Of a stretch of 62,730 nt of DNA, positions 30,443 to 38,339 are shown one piece after another. Source of the DNA: a virus. Every line of letters starts with the position of its first letter. Positions within the stretch are counted from its first letter, which is position 1. Both the position numbers and the translations under genes were made by a program. The notes under the pieces were generated by a model. That model was given only the letters and a program-made list of their open reading frames with translations, made no database searches and was not told the origin of the DNA. The stretch spans positions 1-62,730 of IMG/VR virus record IMGVR_UViG_3300044796_000135; one strand, 5' to 3'.

Positions 30443-31348
30443 ATGGTCATCAACACAACCGCCATTGCCAACCTGCTCCGTCCAGGTTTGGCGTCCGTAT
30501 TCGCGGATACCGAAATGTATCCGCCGCAGTGGTCCGAAATCTTCGAGAAACACACTTCGGACAAATCAGTGGAAATCGAAGTCGAAGTCCGCCTGATGGG
30601 CCTCGGCGCGATCCGGCAGGAAGGTTCGCCGACTCAGTTCCAAGACATGGGACAGATGTTCGTCACCCAGTACGTCAACAAATACGTCTCGGCCGGCTTC
30701 GTCGTCACGCGCCAGGCGATCAAGGACAACCTCTACAAAAAGGACTTCCCGCAGCAGGCTATCGCGCTCAAGGACTCCCTGGACCAATCCAAGGAAGTTC
30801 TCGGTGCCAGCGTGCTGAACAACGGGTTTTCCACCAGCTTCCCGATTGGTGACGGCGCGGCGATTTACTCAACGTCTCACCCGATCCTGTCCGGCACCGT
30901 GGCGAATACGCCGACCGTTCAGACCGACCTCAACGAAACCTCTCTGCAAGACGGACTCGTCACGATCCAGCAGTTCAAGAATGCCGCTGGCCTGCGTGTC
31001 ATGGTTCAGCCGCAGAAGATGATTGTCCCGCCGCAGCTTCAGTGGACGGCCAACCGGCTGCTGAACTCGCAGTTCCGTACCGGCACCGCCAACAACGACA
31101 TCTCGGCTGTCTACAACGTCAACGCCGTGCCCATGGGTTACCGGGTCAATCAGTTCCTGTCCGATACGTCGGCGTGGTTCCTGCTCACGAATGCGAAGAA
31201 CGGTTTCAAATACTATGATCGTGAGCCGTACGAGACGAGCATTTTTTCGGACTTCCCTACCGACAACCTACTCGCTAAGGCCATCGCTCGCTACAGCTTC
31301 GGCATTAGCAACTTCCGCGCCACCTACGCCTCGTCCGGTACTCTGTAA
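30443..31348 (+). CDS. major capsid protein
   Basis: A 301-aa protein resembling the Mu gpT-like group of HK97-fold capsid proteins: N-arm ADTEMYPPQWSEIFEKHTSD, GAIRQEGSPTQFQDMGQMF, an E-loop-like basic segment, LKDSLDQSKEVLGASVLNNG, SHPILSGTV and VQPQKMIVPPQLQWTANRLL. Strong site GGAG upstream and a short gap behind the presumed decoration gene. Confidence 0.88.
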   Translation: MVINTTAIANLLRPGLASVFADTEMYPPQWSEIFEKHTSDKSVEIEVEVRLMGLGAIRQEGSPTQFQDMGQMFVTQYVNKYVSAGFVVTRQAIKDNLYKKDFPQQAIALKDSLDQSKEVLGASVLNNGFSTSFPIGDGAAIYSTSHPILSGTVANTPTVQTDLNETSLQDGLVTIQQFKNAAGLRVMVQPQKMIVPPQLQWTANRLLNSQFRTGTANNDISAVYNVNAVPMGYRVNQFLSDTSAWFLLTNAKNGFKYYDREPYETSIFSDFPTDNLLAKAIARYSFGISNFRATYASSGTL

Positions 31349-31359
31349 GGAGTCGCCAC

Positions 31360-32163
31360 ATGACCAACTTCGGCGACATTATTTCCCAAGGCGGTGCAAC
31401 CTATAACCGCGTTCAGATGCCCACGGGCGGCTCTGCACGCGATACCGAGAACATGGGTGCGGTTGTTACGCCCATCTTCGCATACATCCCCACGTCGGCC
31501 TCTGGCGGCGCGCCTGCTACGGCGCTTCCGTCTGGCATCGTAGCTTCCCAGCAGGCGACTGGCGGCGGCACGCTGTCCATGTCCGGCTCGCTGGTCTCTG
31601 GCGGCGTGGCAACCCTGGACGTGCCACGCGGCATCGCCATCTCATCGACGGCCACGACTACTCTGGCGACCTGTGTCTTCACGTTGCGAGGTACTGACTT
31701 CTATGGCGCTCCGATGACGTGGAGCGGCATTGGTCCGGGCATTGCCGCGACGGTTCTATCTAACCAGTGCTTCAAAACGATTACGACCGCCTCTGTCGTG
31801 GGGTTAGTCACGGCCAATACCTCAATCGGCACCAGCGACGTTTATGACGTGCCGTACCGCATTCCCAACGCTGGCTTTATCGCGAGCATGGCTTTTGGTG
31901 GTGCCGATGCCACTGCGTCCACGGCTTCGGGTGCTGCCGCCGTTATCACCGCTGGCCAGTTGCCAACATTCGTTATGACGGCCTCTGCGAGCGGTCCGCG
32001 CGGTACCGTTCAGCTGCCGACCGGCAACTTAGCGAACGGCACCACCTTCTTCACCATCTTGCAGGTCAACCCGATTTTCTCGGCAACGACGCCTCGGAAC
32101 ATGATCGTGCCCGGTAACGATACCACCGCGAATACCTATGGTCCGCTTCCATTCAGCAATTAA
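31360..32163 (+). CDS. structural protein, 267 aa
   Basis: Ala/Thr/Gly-rich beta-type sequence (VASQQATGGGTLSMSGSLVS, then FTLRGTDFYGAPMTWSGIG). Low in charge, as in virion beta-sandwich proteins. Directly follows the capsid gene. Likely a decoration or neck protein; no family recognised. Confidence 0.65.
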   Translation: MTNFGDIISQGGATYNRVQMPTGGSARDTENMGAVVTPIFAYIPTSASGGAPATALPSGIVASQQATGGGTLSMSGSLVSGGVATLDVPRGIAISSTATTTLATCVFTLRGTDFYGAPMTWSGIGPGIAATVLSNQCFKTITTASVVGLVTANTSIGTSDVYDVPYRIPNAGFIASMAFGGADATASTASGAAAVITAGQLPTFVMTASASGPRGTVQLPTGNLANGTTFFTILQVNPIFSATTPRNMIVPGNDTTANTYGPLPFSN

Positions 32164-32170
32164 TATGATA

Positions 32171-32207
32171 CCTTGGGTGGGTAGCCATTTTGGCCGAACC
32201 CCCAAGG
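32171..32207 (+). promoter_or_regulatory. intercistronic hairpin
   Basis: ccttggg (32171-32177) pairs with cccaagg (32201-32207), with additional inner pairing (gggtagcca / tggccgaaccc). No T-run follows, so it may be an mRNA processing or stabilising hairpin that separates capsid mRNA from downstream genes. Confidence 0.4.
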
Positions 32208-32220
32208 ATAGGAATATCGC

Positions 32221-33147
32221 GTGGTAGAACCGCATCAATCCGCCCAGCCGTCGCCTGTTACTCTCGGGTCCAACCGCAAGGCTGTGAACATCATTGCCAT
32301 GGGTTCGAGCCGGAACGACTTCTTCACGGCGCAGCTTGTTGAGAATCGCCCGGACATCCTGAAAGACGCGGAAATCTGGACCATCAACTACATGGGTGCG
32401 GTCATCCGCTGCAACCGCATCATCCACATAGATCCGGTTCACGCCTACCTTGGCATCCCGACCGTCAAGGATATGTGCGACAACGCGCTGAAAGATAATA
32501 TCCCGTTCTACACGTCGCATCCGCATCCGCATTACCCGAACCATGTGGTCTACCCCATGGATAGGGTCGTGGCGTGGGGCGGCATCTCTTATTTCAATAC
32601 GTCAGTGTCCTACGCAATCGCGCTGGCCATGGCTGAGGGTTACAACGAAATCGGCCTTTTCGGCTGCGATTTCTCGTACCCGGATGTCCACCTTGCTGAA
32701 TCTGGCCGCGCTTGCTGCGAGTTCTGGATGGGCCTTGGCTCTGAGCGCGGCATCAAGTTCTCCATTGGGCAGCATTCTACCTTGATGGACATGCACTGCG
32801 GTCAGCATCCCTATGGCTGGTTCCAGCACCCACTCGCGCCCCCGGTTAATGGCGGCAAGCTGATGAACACGACCGAGATTCTTGCGCACATCGAGCGCGT
32901 GCGGAATCCGACGCCGCAGGTGAATATTGTGGAGTTGAAGATCGCGAGCCCAGCGCAGGTGGAATCGCAATCGGCATTTCAGAACAATGCGCTGGCCGGA
33001 CAATTCATCCCGGCAAATCAGCAGGCTTGGGACAACCACACGCAAAACCAAGCGCCGCTTGGGCATGTCGGCCCTCAATATCACCAACTTTCTGGGCTAC
33101 AGGCTGTACCCGGGGCAAAGCCGAACGGTTCTCTGCTGTCCCAATGA
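32221..33147 (+). CDS. MptE/DUF115-like Rossmann-fold protein
   Basis: A 308-aa protein with GTG start. It has KAVNIIAMGSSRNDFF, then AEIWTINYMGAVIRCNRIIH-type strands and IGLFGCDFSYPDVH. These recall the MptE-like/DUF115 group, related to glycosyltransferase-like and pterin-phosphokinase proteins. It is embedded in the structural operon, where an enzyme is unexpected. The C-terminal 80 residues are Gln/Pro-rich and may anchor it to the virion (inference). Confidence 0.45.
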   Translation: MVEPHQSAQPSPVTLGSNRKAVNIIAMGSSRNDFFTAQLVENRPDILKDAEIWTINYMGAVIRCNRIIHIDPVHAYLGIPTVKDMCDNALKDNIPFYTSHPHPHYPNHVVYPMDRVVAWGGISYFNTSVSYAIALAMAEGYNEIGLFGCDFSYPDVHLAESGRACCEFWMGLGSERGIKFSIGQHSTLMDMHCGQHPYGWFQHPLAPPVNGGKLMNTTEILAHIERVRNPTPQVNIVELKIASPAQVESQSAFQNNALAGQFIPANQQAWDNHTQNQAPLGHVGPQYHQLSGLQAVPGAKPNGSLLSQ

Positions 33148-33157
33148 GGAGACTTAG

Positions 33158-33871
33158 TTGCGCGAGATCACGTTCAGTTTCCCGGCAGCGTCCGTTAATG
33201 CCATCGCCGCAACCCAGTCCATTACGGCATCGGCTGGCGGCGGTGTTATTCTCAACGGCAGCCTTGCGCCGATTGGGAACCTGACGCCATCTGCCACGAC
33301 GGCCACCTCTGGCAGCTATCTCACCAATAAGCCTTTCACGCTCTCCGGCATTGCGCGTCCCGTGACGATTAGCGCAACTTCGTCTGCGACTGGTGTAGTG
33401 TTTACCGTTGTCGGATTCGATGCGCGCGGAATTGCGCAGACAGCATCCTTTCTCGGTGCGTCTGGTGGAAGTTCAACTGCAAGCGATTTCACGGCCACCG
33501 GCAGCGGGACGGATTTCACCATTATCACGGCTGTTCAAACGTCGGCCTCGATGGGCAACTTTACGGTTGGCATCGGCGCTACTGGGAGCAGCCGCTGGAT
33601 CGAAACCCAAATTTTTTCCAACCCGTTCAATATCGCTATCTCGGTCAATCCAGCAACATCCGGCCCGATTACGATCCAGGATACCCCGGACGATGCCAAT
33701 GCTGCGGCACCGGTAAATATCTTCAACCACGCCACGCTTGTTGCGGTTGTCGCGGCTCAGCAATCCAACTATGCAATGCCAGTGCGTTTCACGCGCGCGA
33801 TTTGCGTGCCGACACAGATTGCTGGCGCAACGGCGGTATCCACAGTGAACTACATCCAGACGGGGGTGTAG
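33158..33871 (+). CDS. structural protein, 237 aa
   Basis: TTG start behind GAGGAG. Beta-rich Ser/Thr/Ala/Gly composition (SGIARPVTISATSSATGVVF). Its last codons read ACG GGG GTG TAG, and the next ORF lies in the -1 frame with no standard start, so the two could be joined by frameshifting. Tail or neck component by position. Confidence 0.65.
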   Translation: MREITFSFPAASVNAIAATQSITASAGGGVILNGSLAPIGNLTPSATTATSGSYLTNKPFTLSGIARPVTISATSSATGVVFTVVGFDARGIAQTASFLGASGGSSTASDFTATGSGTDFTIITAVQTSASMGNFTVGIGATGSSRWIETQIFSNPFNIAISVNPATSGPITIQDTPDDANAAAPVNIFNHATLVAVVAAQQSNYAMPVRFTRAICVPTQIAGATAVSTVNYIQTGV

Positions 33872-33873
33872 CC

Positions 33874-34410
33874 ATATCTAATTTATTCTTCTCTGGCGTA
33901 TCGGCGGTAGCACCATCAGCAGCGGCGTTGACGGGCACGCTTCCTGTTGCCAATGGTGGTACGGGACTGACCACGATTGGCGCAAACCAAACGCTGATTG
34001 GAACATCGGGCGGATTGTTCAACGCGGGCGATGTTCCGACGCGGCTGATCGCGTACTCAACAGCACTCGCGTTGACGGCTTCGGGAGACCAGCTCCTGAC
34101 GATGAATAACAGCGTGAACCTTGGCAATTATATCGTGCGCCGGGTGACATGGGGCTTACCGCTTACGTCGGCTCTTGCGACCGTCATAACAGTGGCCACG
34201 CTGCGCACGGCGATCAACGGCGGTGGTTCTGCGATCACAGGGGCGCTTGTTGTTACGGGGCTTTCCGCAACGACTGCATTCCTGGATCAGGTCGTGACAC
34301 TGGCGAGTGGGATTTCAACTTCGACACAGCTTGTGGTCCAGGTGACTACGCTGGCCAGCACTGCACCAAATTCGCAAATTTTCGTCTACGCGGATCTTCT
34401 GGGCGTTTAA
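33874..34410 (+). CDS. tail-fibre-like structural protein with apparent ATA start
   Basis: About 178 residues. Contains the fibre-type motif GTLPVANGGTG and a beta-rich body. Upstream of that motif there is no in-frame ATG or GTG; TTG 33802 lies deep in the previous gene and TTG 33931 would remove the start of the conserved region. ATA 33874 gives a natural N-terminus (MSNLFFSGVSAVAP) and is preceded by a G-rich site. A -1 shift on GGGGG at 33862-33866 is the alternative. Confidence 0.6.
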   Translation: MSNLFFSGVSAVAPSAAALTGTLPVANGGTGLTTIGANQTLIGTSGGLFNAGDVPTRLIAYSTALALTASGDQLLTMNNSVNLGNYIVRRVTWGLPLTSALATVITVATLRTAINGGGSAITGALVVTGLSATTAFLDQVVTLASGISTSTQLVVQVTTLASTAPNSQIFVYADLLGV

Positions 34411-34428
34411 CATGAAAGGAACTGCACT

Positions 34429-34725
34429 ATGAAAAAGAGCATTGGCGGAGCGGCCCACGAAGGCGACGGCTTCCGTGGCGACGGCTTTGAGTCCGGTGGT
34501 CACACCGCGAAGCACAAGCATGACCATTCGCACAAGACTTCCTCGCTGATGGGATTTGGTCCCGGCAACGGTTACGCCAAGGGTGGCCATCCCCATGCCG
34601 AAGATGAGGACATGGAATCGCATGAGGAAGACGGCGAAATGGGCGATGCGTTGGCCCACGGCGGAGGTGTTCATCATGCCAAGAAGCACCACACCCACGG
34701 CAGCAAGCACCATAAGGGCAAGTAG
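34429..34725 (+). CDS. His-rich protein with AKGG motif, 98 aa
   Basis: AAGGA before ATG 34429. Many His (HTAKHKHDHSHKT, HHAKKHHTHGSKHHKGK) plus GNGYAKGGHPHAEDED. Disordered, probably metal-binding. It shares motifs with the protein at 25457. Function unknown. Confidence 0.65.
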   Translation: MKKSIGGAAHEGDGFRGDGFESGGHTAKHKHDHSHKTSSLMGFGPGNGYAKGGHPHAEDEDMESHEEDGEMGDALAHGGGVHHAKKHHTHGSKHHKGK

Positions 34726-34727
34726 CC

Positions 34728-34961
34728 ATGGGCCGCGAACGCAAGATGGAAATGCGCGGCGAGGACAGCGGGATTAAGTGCGCTGAGGGTGGTTGGATCG
34801 CTAAGGCCACCGAAAACAAAGGCGCACTTCACCGCAAACTGCATGTTCCGGAAGGCGAAAAGATTCCGGAGAAGAAACTTGCCAAGGCAGAACATTCGAA
34901 AAACTCTACCGAGCGCAAGGAAGCAAACTTGGCGAAGACGTTGCGTGGATTTAAGAAGTAG
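34728..34961 (+). CDS. conserved small basic protein, 77 aa
   Basis: Contains GALHRKLHVPEGEKIPEKKL and ends NLAKTLRGFKK, a sequence pattern I recall from many phages of Proteobacteria, function unknown. It lies two bases after the His-rich gene. Confidence 0.65.
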   Translation: MGRERKMEMRGEDSGIKCAEGGWIAKATENKGALHRKLHVPEGEKIPEKKLAKAEHSKNSTERKEANLAKTLRGFKK

Positions 34962-34969
34962 GTGTCACT

Positions 34970-35668
34970 ATCGTTTCGTCTGGAACATATAATTTTGGTG
35001 TTACCACCGGAATTGACGAAGTTTTCACCGAGGCCTTTGAACGCATAGGCCGAGATGCCAGCACCTTGTCTGCGAATGACTTGGACTCTGCACGGCGGAC
35101 GGCTGGATATGTGATATCAGATTGGGCAAATCGCCCCGTAAATTTGTGGACTGTCGTGCTGAATATTCAGCCGCTGACGACTGGACTACAAAGCTTTGCG
35201 ATGACATCCCAGCAGCTTTTCATCCTGCAGGCCGCCACCCGCACCACAGATTCGAGCGGCGTTAATACCGACTTGGTTATTTCGCCAATCTCGCGTGCTG
35301 AATATTTGGCATTGCCAAACAAAGCGCAGCAAGGTTCGCGACCAGTACAATTCTATCTTGAAAGAACTATAGTTCCAAATTGCTACGTTTGGCCGACATG
35401 CCAAGATAATACAGTCTCTATTGTCTACTACAGCGCCAACATGGTTCAAGACCCAGGCGCTTATACGAACACCATGAACATTCCGCAGCGTTGGATGGAT
35501 GCGCTTGCTTCGGCTTGTGCGTATCGCTTGGCTGTAAAGTTCGCCCCTGAGCGCGCCATTGCTTTGAAAACACTTTCTGATGAAGCTTACGGAGCCGCCG
35601 CGACTGAAGACACCGAGAACGTTCCGATGCGTATCGTGCCGGATACAATGGGACGGAGATTCGGATAA
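34970..35668 (+). CDS. head-to-tail connector-like protein, P22 gp4 type, apparent ATC start
   Basis: About 232 residues. The N-terminal VSSGTYNFGVTTGIDEVFTE, then FERIGRDASTLSANDLDSAR and DWANRPVNLWTV, fits the P22 gp4-like adaptor family, which normally begins MxxSGTxxF. No ATG, GTG or TTG lies in frame before TTG 35066, which would delete 32 residues of the conserved N-terminus. ATC 34970, with AGGTG five bases upstream, restores the expected start. Confidence 0.65.
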   Translation: MVSSGTYNFGVTTGIDEVFTEAFERIGRDASTLSANDLDSARRTAGYVISDWANRPVNLWTVVLNIQPLTTGLQSFAMTSQQLFILQAATRTTDSSGVNTDLVISPISRAEYLALPNKAQQGSRPVQFYLERTIVPNCYVWPTCQDNTVSIVYYSANMVQDPGAYTNTMNIPQRWMDALASACAYRLAVKFAPERAIALKTLSDEAYGAAATEDTENVPMRIVPDTMGRRFG

Positions 35669-36069
35669 TGGTCTACGGTAACGCAAATCCACTGCGCCGC
35701 AAGGTGCGCAAGCCTTACAAGATTGACGTAAACAACCCGCAGGCCGCTGCAGTTTGCGATGGGTGTGGATTCCAAGTTAATAGGTCATCCCTCACCAAAC
35801 ACATGCAGTACAAAGGCGGCATGACGCCTCAGTGGGATGGTCTGCTCGTCTGCGGAACCTGCGATGACGTGCCGCAGCCATACTTCAAACGTCTCGTCCT
35901 ATTCCCAGACCCCGTTCCCGTGGTTAACCCACGCCCCGAAGCCATCGGCGCAACCTATAGCGGTTACGGCTACCTCGTGACTGAGAACGGGCAATACCTC
36001 GCGGACGGCCCCGACTTCTGGCTGGCCCACAACATCGTCTCGTTCAAAAACCCGGAGCCGGTGCCGTGA
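35668..36069 (+). CDS. CxxC-containing neck/tail protein, 133 aa
   Basis: TAATG junction. A zinc-like cluster (AAVCDGCGFQVNRSSLTKHM and VCGTCDDVPQPY) binds the middle; related proteins sit next to the connector in other podoviruses. The end overlaps the next GTG as GTGA. Confidence 0.65.
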   Translation: MVYGNANPLRRKVRKPYKIDVNNPQAAAVCDGCGFQVNRSSLTKHMQYKGGMTPQWDGLLVCGTCDDVPQPYFKRLVLFPDPVPVVNPRPEAIGATYSGYGYLVTENGQYLADGPDFWLAHNIVSFKNPEPVP

Positions 36070-37001
36070 GCAACCAACTCACCACGCCGAATGTGACGAT
36101 TGTCCAACTGCCAACGCAAAACGCGGTTTTGGCCGGCGATTCCTTTGCCGCATGGTCCGCAACTGCAAGTCAAACCTACAGGCCGCTTTCGACTCAGATA
36201 GCGGCATTCGTGAATACGAATCTCGGTCTTGGAAATATGTCGCTGCAGAATGCCGCGACCGTTGCGATCACGGGCGGCTCAATAGCAGACACGACGATCA
36301 GCATTACTGCGGCTGCGAATGTTAATCTATCTCCGAGTGGCCTGGGCTCCGTTACAATATCGCCGAATACGACCGGTGCGATCAACAATATGACCATTGG
36401 CGCCACAACTCGTGGATCAATCGCCGGAACGACCGGAGACTTCAACAGCACACTCTCCGTCACCGGCCTCTCCACCCTCACCGGCGGCTTCTCTGCCGGG
36501 GCGAATAGCTCGGTGACGGGGACGTTCGGGGTTAGCGGGACAGCATCGCTCGGTACCGGCTCTACTCACTCTATCACCGTCAGCGGCTCTAGCACCAACC
36601 CGACGATTGGGGCAAGCGGCGGCGGTCTTAATTTCGTTGCGCCAAACAGCCGATATGCTTTCTCAGCGGCAGCTAATCCAGACTTGCAGCTAGTTGCAAC
36701 AGCATCGGGGACTGACCTCAAGACCTGGGATGCCGTTCTCGTCTCCAATAACTACCAAATCCAAGCGACAAAAGACGATCTGTCAGCCGCGACGACGGCC
36801 TACTCCATCACACGCGGCACCACCTATAACGTCGCCTCCCATACTTGGTACACCAGCACGACGGCGGGAACGCCGGTCGCCACGATGGCGCTCTCGATGC
36901 AATCGGCAAAAACCAACCTGACTATCACCCCGCCAACATCTTCGGCAGGTCTCGCAACAGGCACGCTCTACAGCAACGCTGGCGTTGCCACATTCGCATA
37001 G
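36066..37001 (+). CDS. tail fibre-like protein, 311 aa
   Basis: GTG start. Beta-helix-like repeats (NVNLSPSGLGSVTISPNTTG, then TIGATTRGSIAGTTGDF) typical of fibre shafts, and a C-terminal knob region. Probably part of the receptor-binding apparatus. Confidence 0.7.
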   Translation: MSNQLTTPNVTIVQLPTQNAVLAGDSFAAWSATASQTYRPLSTQIAAFVNTNLGLGNMSLQNAATVAITGGSIADTTISITAAANVNLSPSGLGSVTISPNTTGAINNMTIGATTRGSIAGTTGDFNSTLSVTGLSTLTGGFSAGANSSVTGTFGVSGTASLGTGSTHSITVSGSSTNPTIGASGGGLNFVAPNSRYAFSAAANPDLQLVATASGTDLKTWDAVLVSNNYQIQATKDDLSAATTAYSITRGTTYNVASHTWYTSTTAGTPVATMALSMQSAKTNLTITPPTSSAGLATGTLYSNAGVATFA

Positions 37002-37010
37002 GAAACCAAC

Positions 37011-37517
37011 ATGGCTCTCGTTAAATCTTTCACGATCCCCATTCCCGGCGCTGGCGACTTTGCGATCCCAGCCGCCTACTGCATGATCGTTGCGCCCGTA
37101 TTCGATAAGCTGGCACTCGCTGGCGGCTTTGGTGTTGCGATCTGGAAAGATCAGGCCACGCGGGCGGCGTTCGCTACCGCGCAGGCGGATTTCGTCGCCA
37201 AGTCCACAGCATTCCAAGCCGCTGATGCCGCGCTGAAAGCATTCTTGCCATCTGTCGGCGACACAGACGATAAGATTAAGGCCAAGGAAGCCGCGAGCAT
37301 CGGACCACGCGCCACGCTGCAACTCGCGCAGATTGATCTTCAAAACGCGGTCAACGCCTGCAACGCACTTCAGCAAGTCAAAATCGGAGATGGTCTACGC
37401 TATTCATTCGATGCGTTGACTTCATCGGCGATCACCACCAACGGCGAGATTGACGTGGTGAAGTGCTATGCGTGGCTAAAGACACAGCCGGATTGGGTTG
37501 AAGCGCAGGACGTATAA
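37011..37517 (+). CDS. hypothetical tail-module protein, 168 aa
   Basis: Starts MALVKSFTIPIPGAGDFAIP; the middle is an Ala-rich helix (AQADFVAKSTAFQAADAALK). Not recognised. Confidence 0.6.
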   Translation: MALVKSFTIPIPGAGDFAIPAAYCMIVAPVFDKLALAGGFGVAIWKDQATRAAFATAQADFVAKSTAFQAADAALKAFLPSVGDTDDKIKAKEAASIGPRATLQLAQIDLQNAVNACNALQQVKIGDGLRYSFDALTSSAITTNGEIDVVKCYAWLKTQPDWVEAQDV

Positions 37518-37585
37518 TGGCAATCACAGGCCGCCACCACGGCCAGTTCGGCGTGGACAGCAATTTTAACAGCGAGCTGATATGA
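37517..37585 (+). CDS. 22-aa peptide in tail operon
   Basis: TAATG junction with the upstream gene and ATGA junction downstream, so the ORF is exactly tiled between neighbours (starts MAITGRHHGQFGVDSNFNSE). It may be a translational-coupling ORF rather than a functional peptide. Confidence 0.4.
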   Translation: MAITGRHHGQFGVDSNFNSELI

Positions 37586-37938
37586 CAATTACAGCAACGC
37601 AGTATGTTTTCAAAGCATCCGCGCTTACGGCGACCACGACTGCGACCGTAGGTGCGTACATCGTCCCATCCGCTGTAACGACCCGAGCGCAGATGGTAGC
37701 GATGACGGTTGCGAATACATCCACCACCGCCGGGGTGCGCAACTGGGTAGATGTTCAGATTTGGGACGGCACGACCGCGTGGGATATAGCAGGTAAACGG
37801 ACGCCGATTGATCCAGGCGGTAGCTTTGTCGTGATTGGTATCGAGAAGCATATGCTGCCGACTGGGGGCGGTATCTACGTCACGCCGTATGCGACAACTG
37901 GTCTCACAGCCGCAATCAGCGTGGTGGAACTGACATGA
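37582..37938 (+). CDS. tail-module beta protein, 118 aa
   Basis: Beta-rich (ATVGAYIVPSAVTTRAQMVA, WVDVQIWDGTTAWDIAG). Small fibre or baseplate-like subunit by position. ATGA junctions at both ends. Confidence 0.6.
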   Translation: MTITATQYVFKASALTATTTATVGAYIVPSAVTTRAQMVAMTVANTSTTAGVRNWVDVQIWDGTTAWDIAGKRTPIDPGGSFVVIGIEKHMLPTGGGIYVTPYATTGLTAAISVVELT

Positions 37939-38339
37939 CGAATAACTTAGGCCGCGATATCGGCGCGAGCCCGTCAACTGAATTTTATCCGTTCAGTGCT
38001 GCGACGGCATCAAGTCCCGTCATTCTGATTACAGCGACAACGGCCACGGGTGGCGGCACGAATATCCATACGGCGAACGTCGATAAAAATCAGGACGTTC
38101 TGTTCGTTACAGTGGCCAACAACTCTCTCACGGCCCTTGTCGCATATGGCCAACTCGGCACGACCGCGACCACGCTGAGTATGCCTTATTCGATTAGCGC
38201 CGGATCGGTGCAGGTCATCTATAGCGGAAATGCCTCTGTTGCAAATGGTGGTCAATTCGGAATCTGGACGACAGCCACGACAGGGTTAGCCGTTACTGGA
38301 TTTATTGCACGTACATATACAAGCACAGGAAGTTTTTAA
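37935..38339 (+). CDS. tail-module beta protein, 134 aa
   Basis: Thr/Ser-rich beta sequence (VILITATTATGGGTNIHTAN). Similar style to the upstream 118-aa protein; no family name. Confidence 0.6.
   Translation: MTNNLGRDIGASPSTEFYPFSAATASSPVILITATTATGGGTNIHTANVDKNQDVLFVTVANNSLTALVAYGQLGTTATTLSMPYSISAGSVQVIYSGNASVANGGQFGIWTTATTGLAVTGFIARTYTSTGSF

Noticed and set aside
34950-34972. -1 frameshift joining the 77-aa gene to the connector
   Set aside because: A TAA at 34952 closes the connector frame just upstream and the AAG AAG sequence is not a good slippery site; an ATC start explains the data better.
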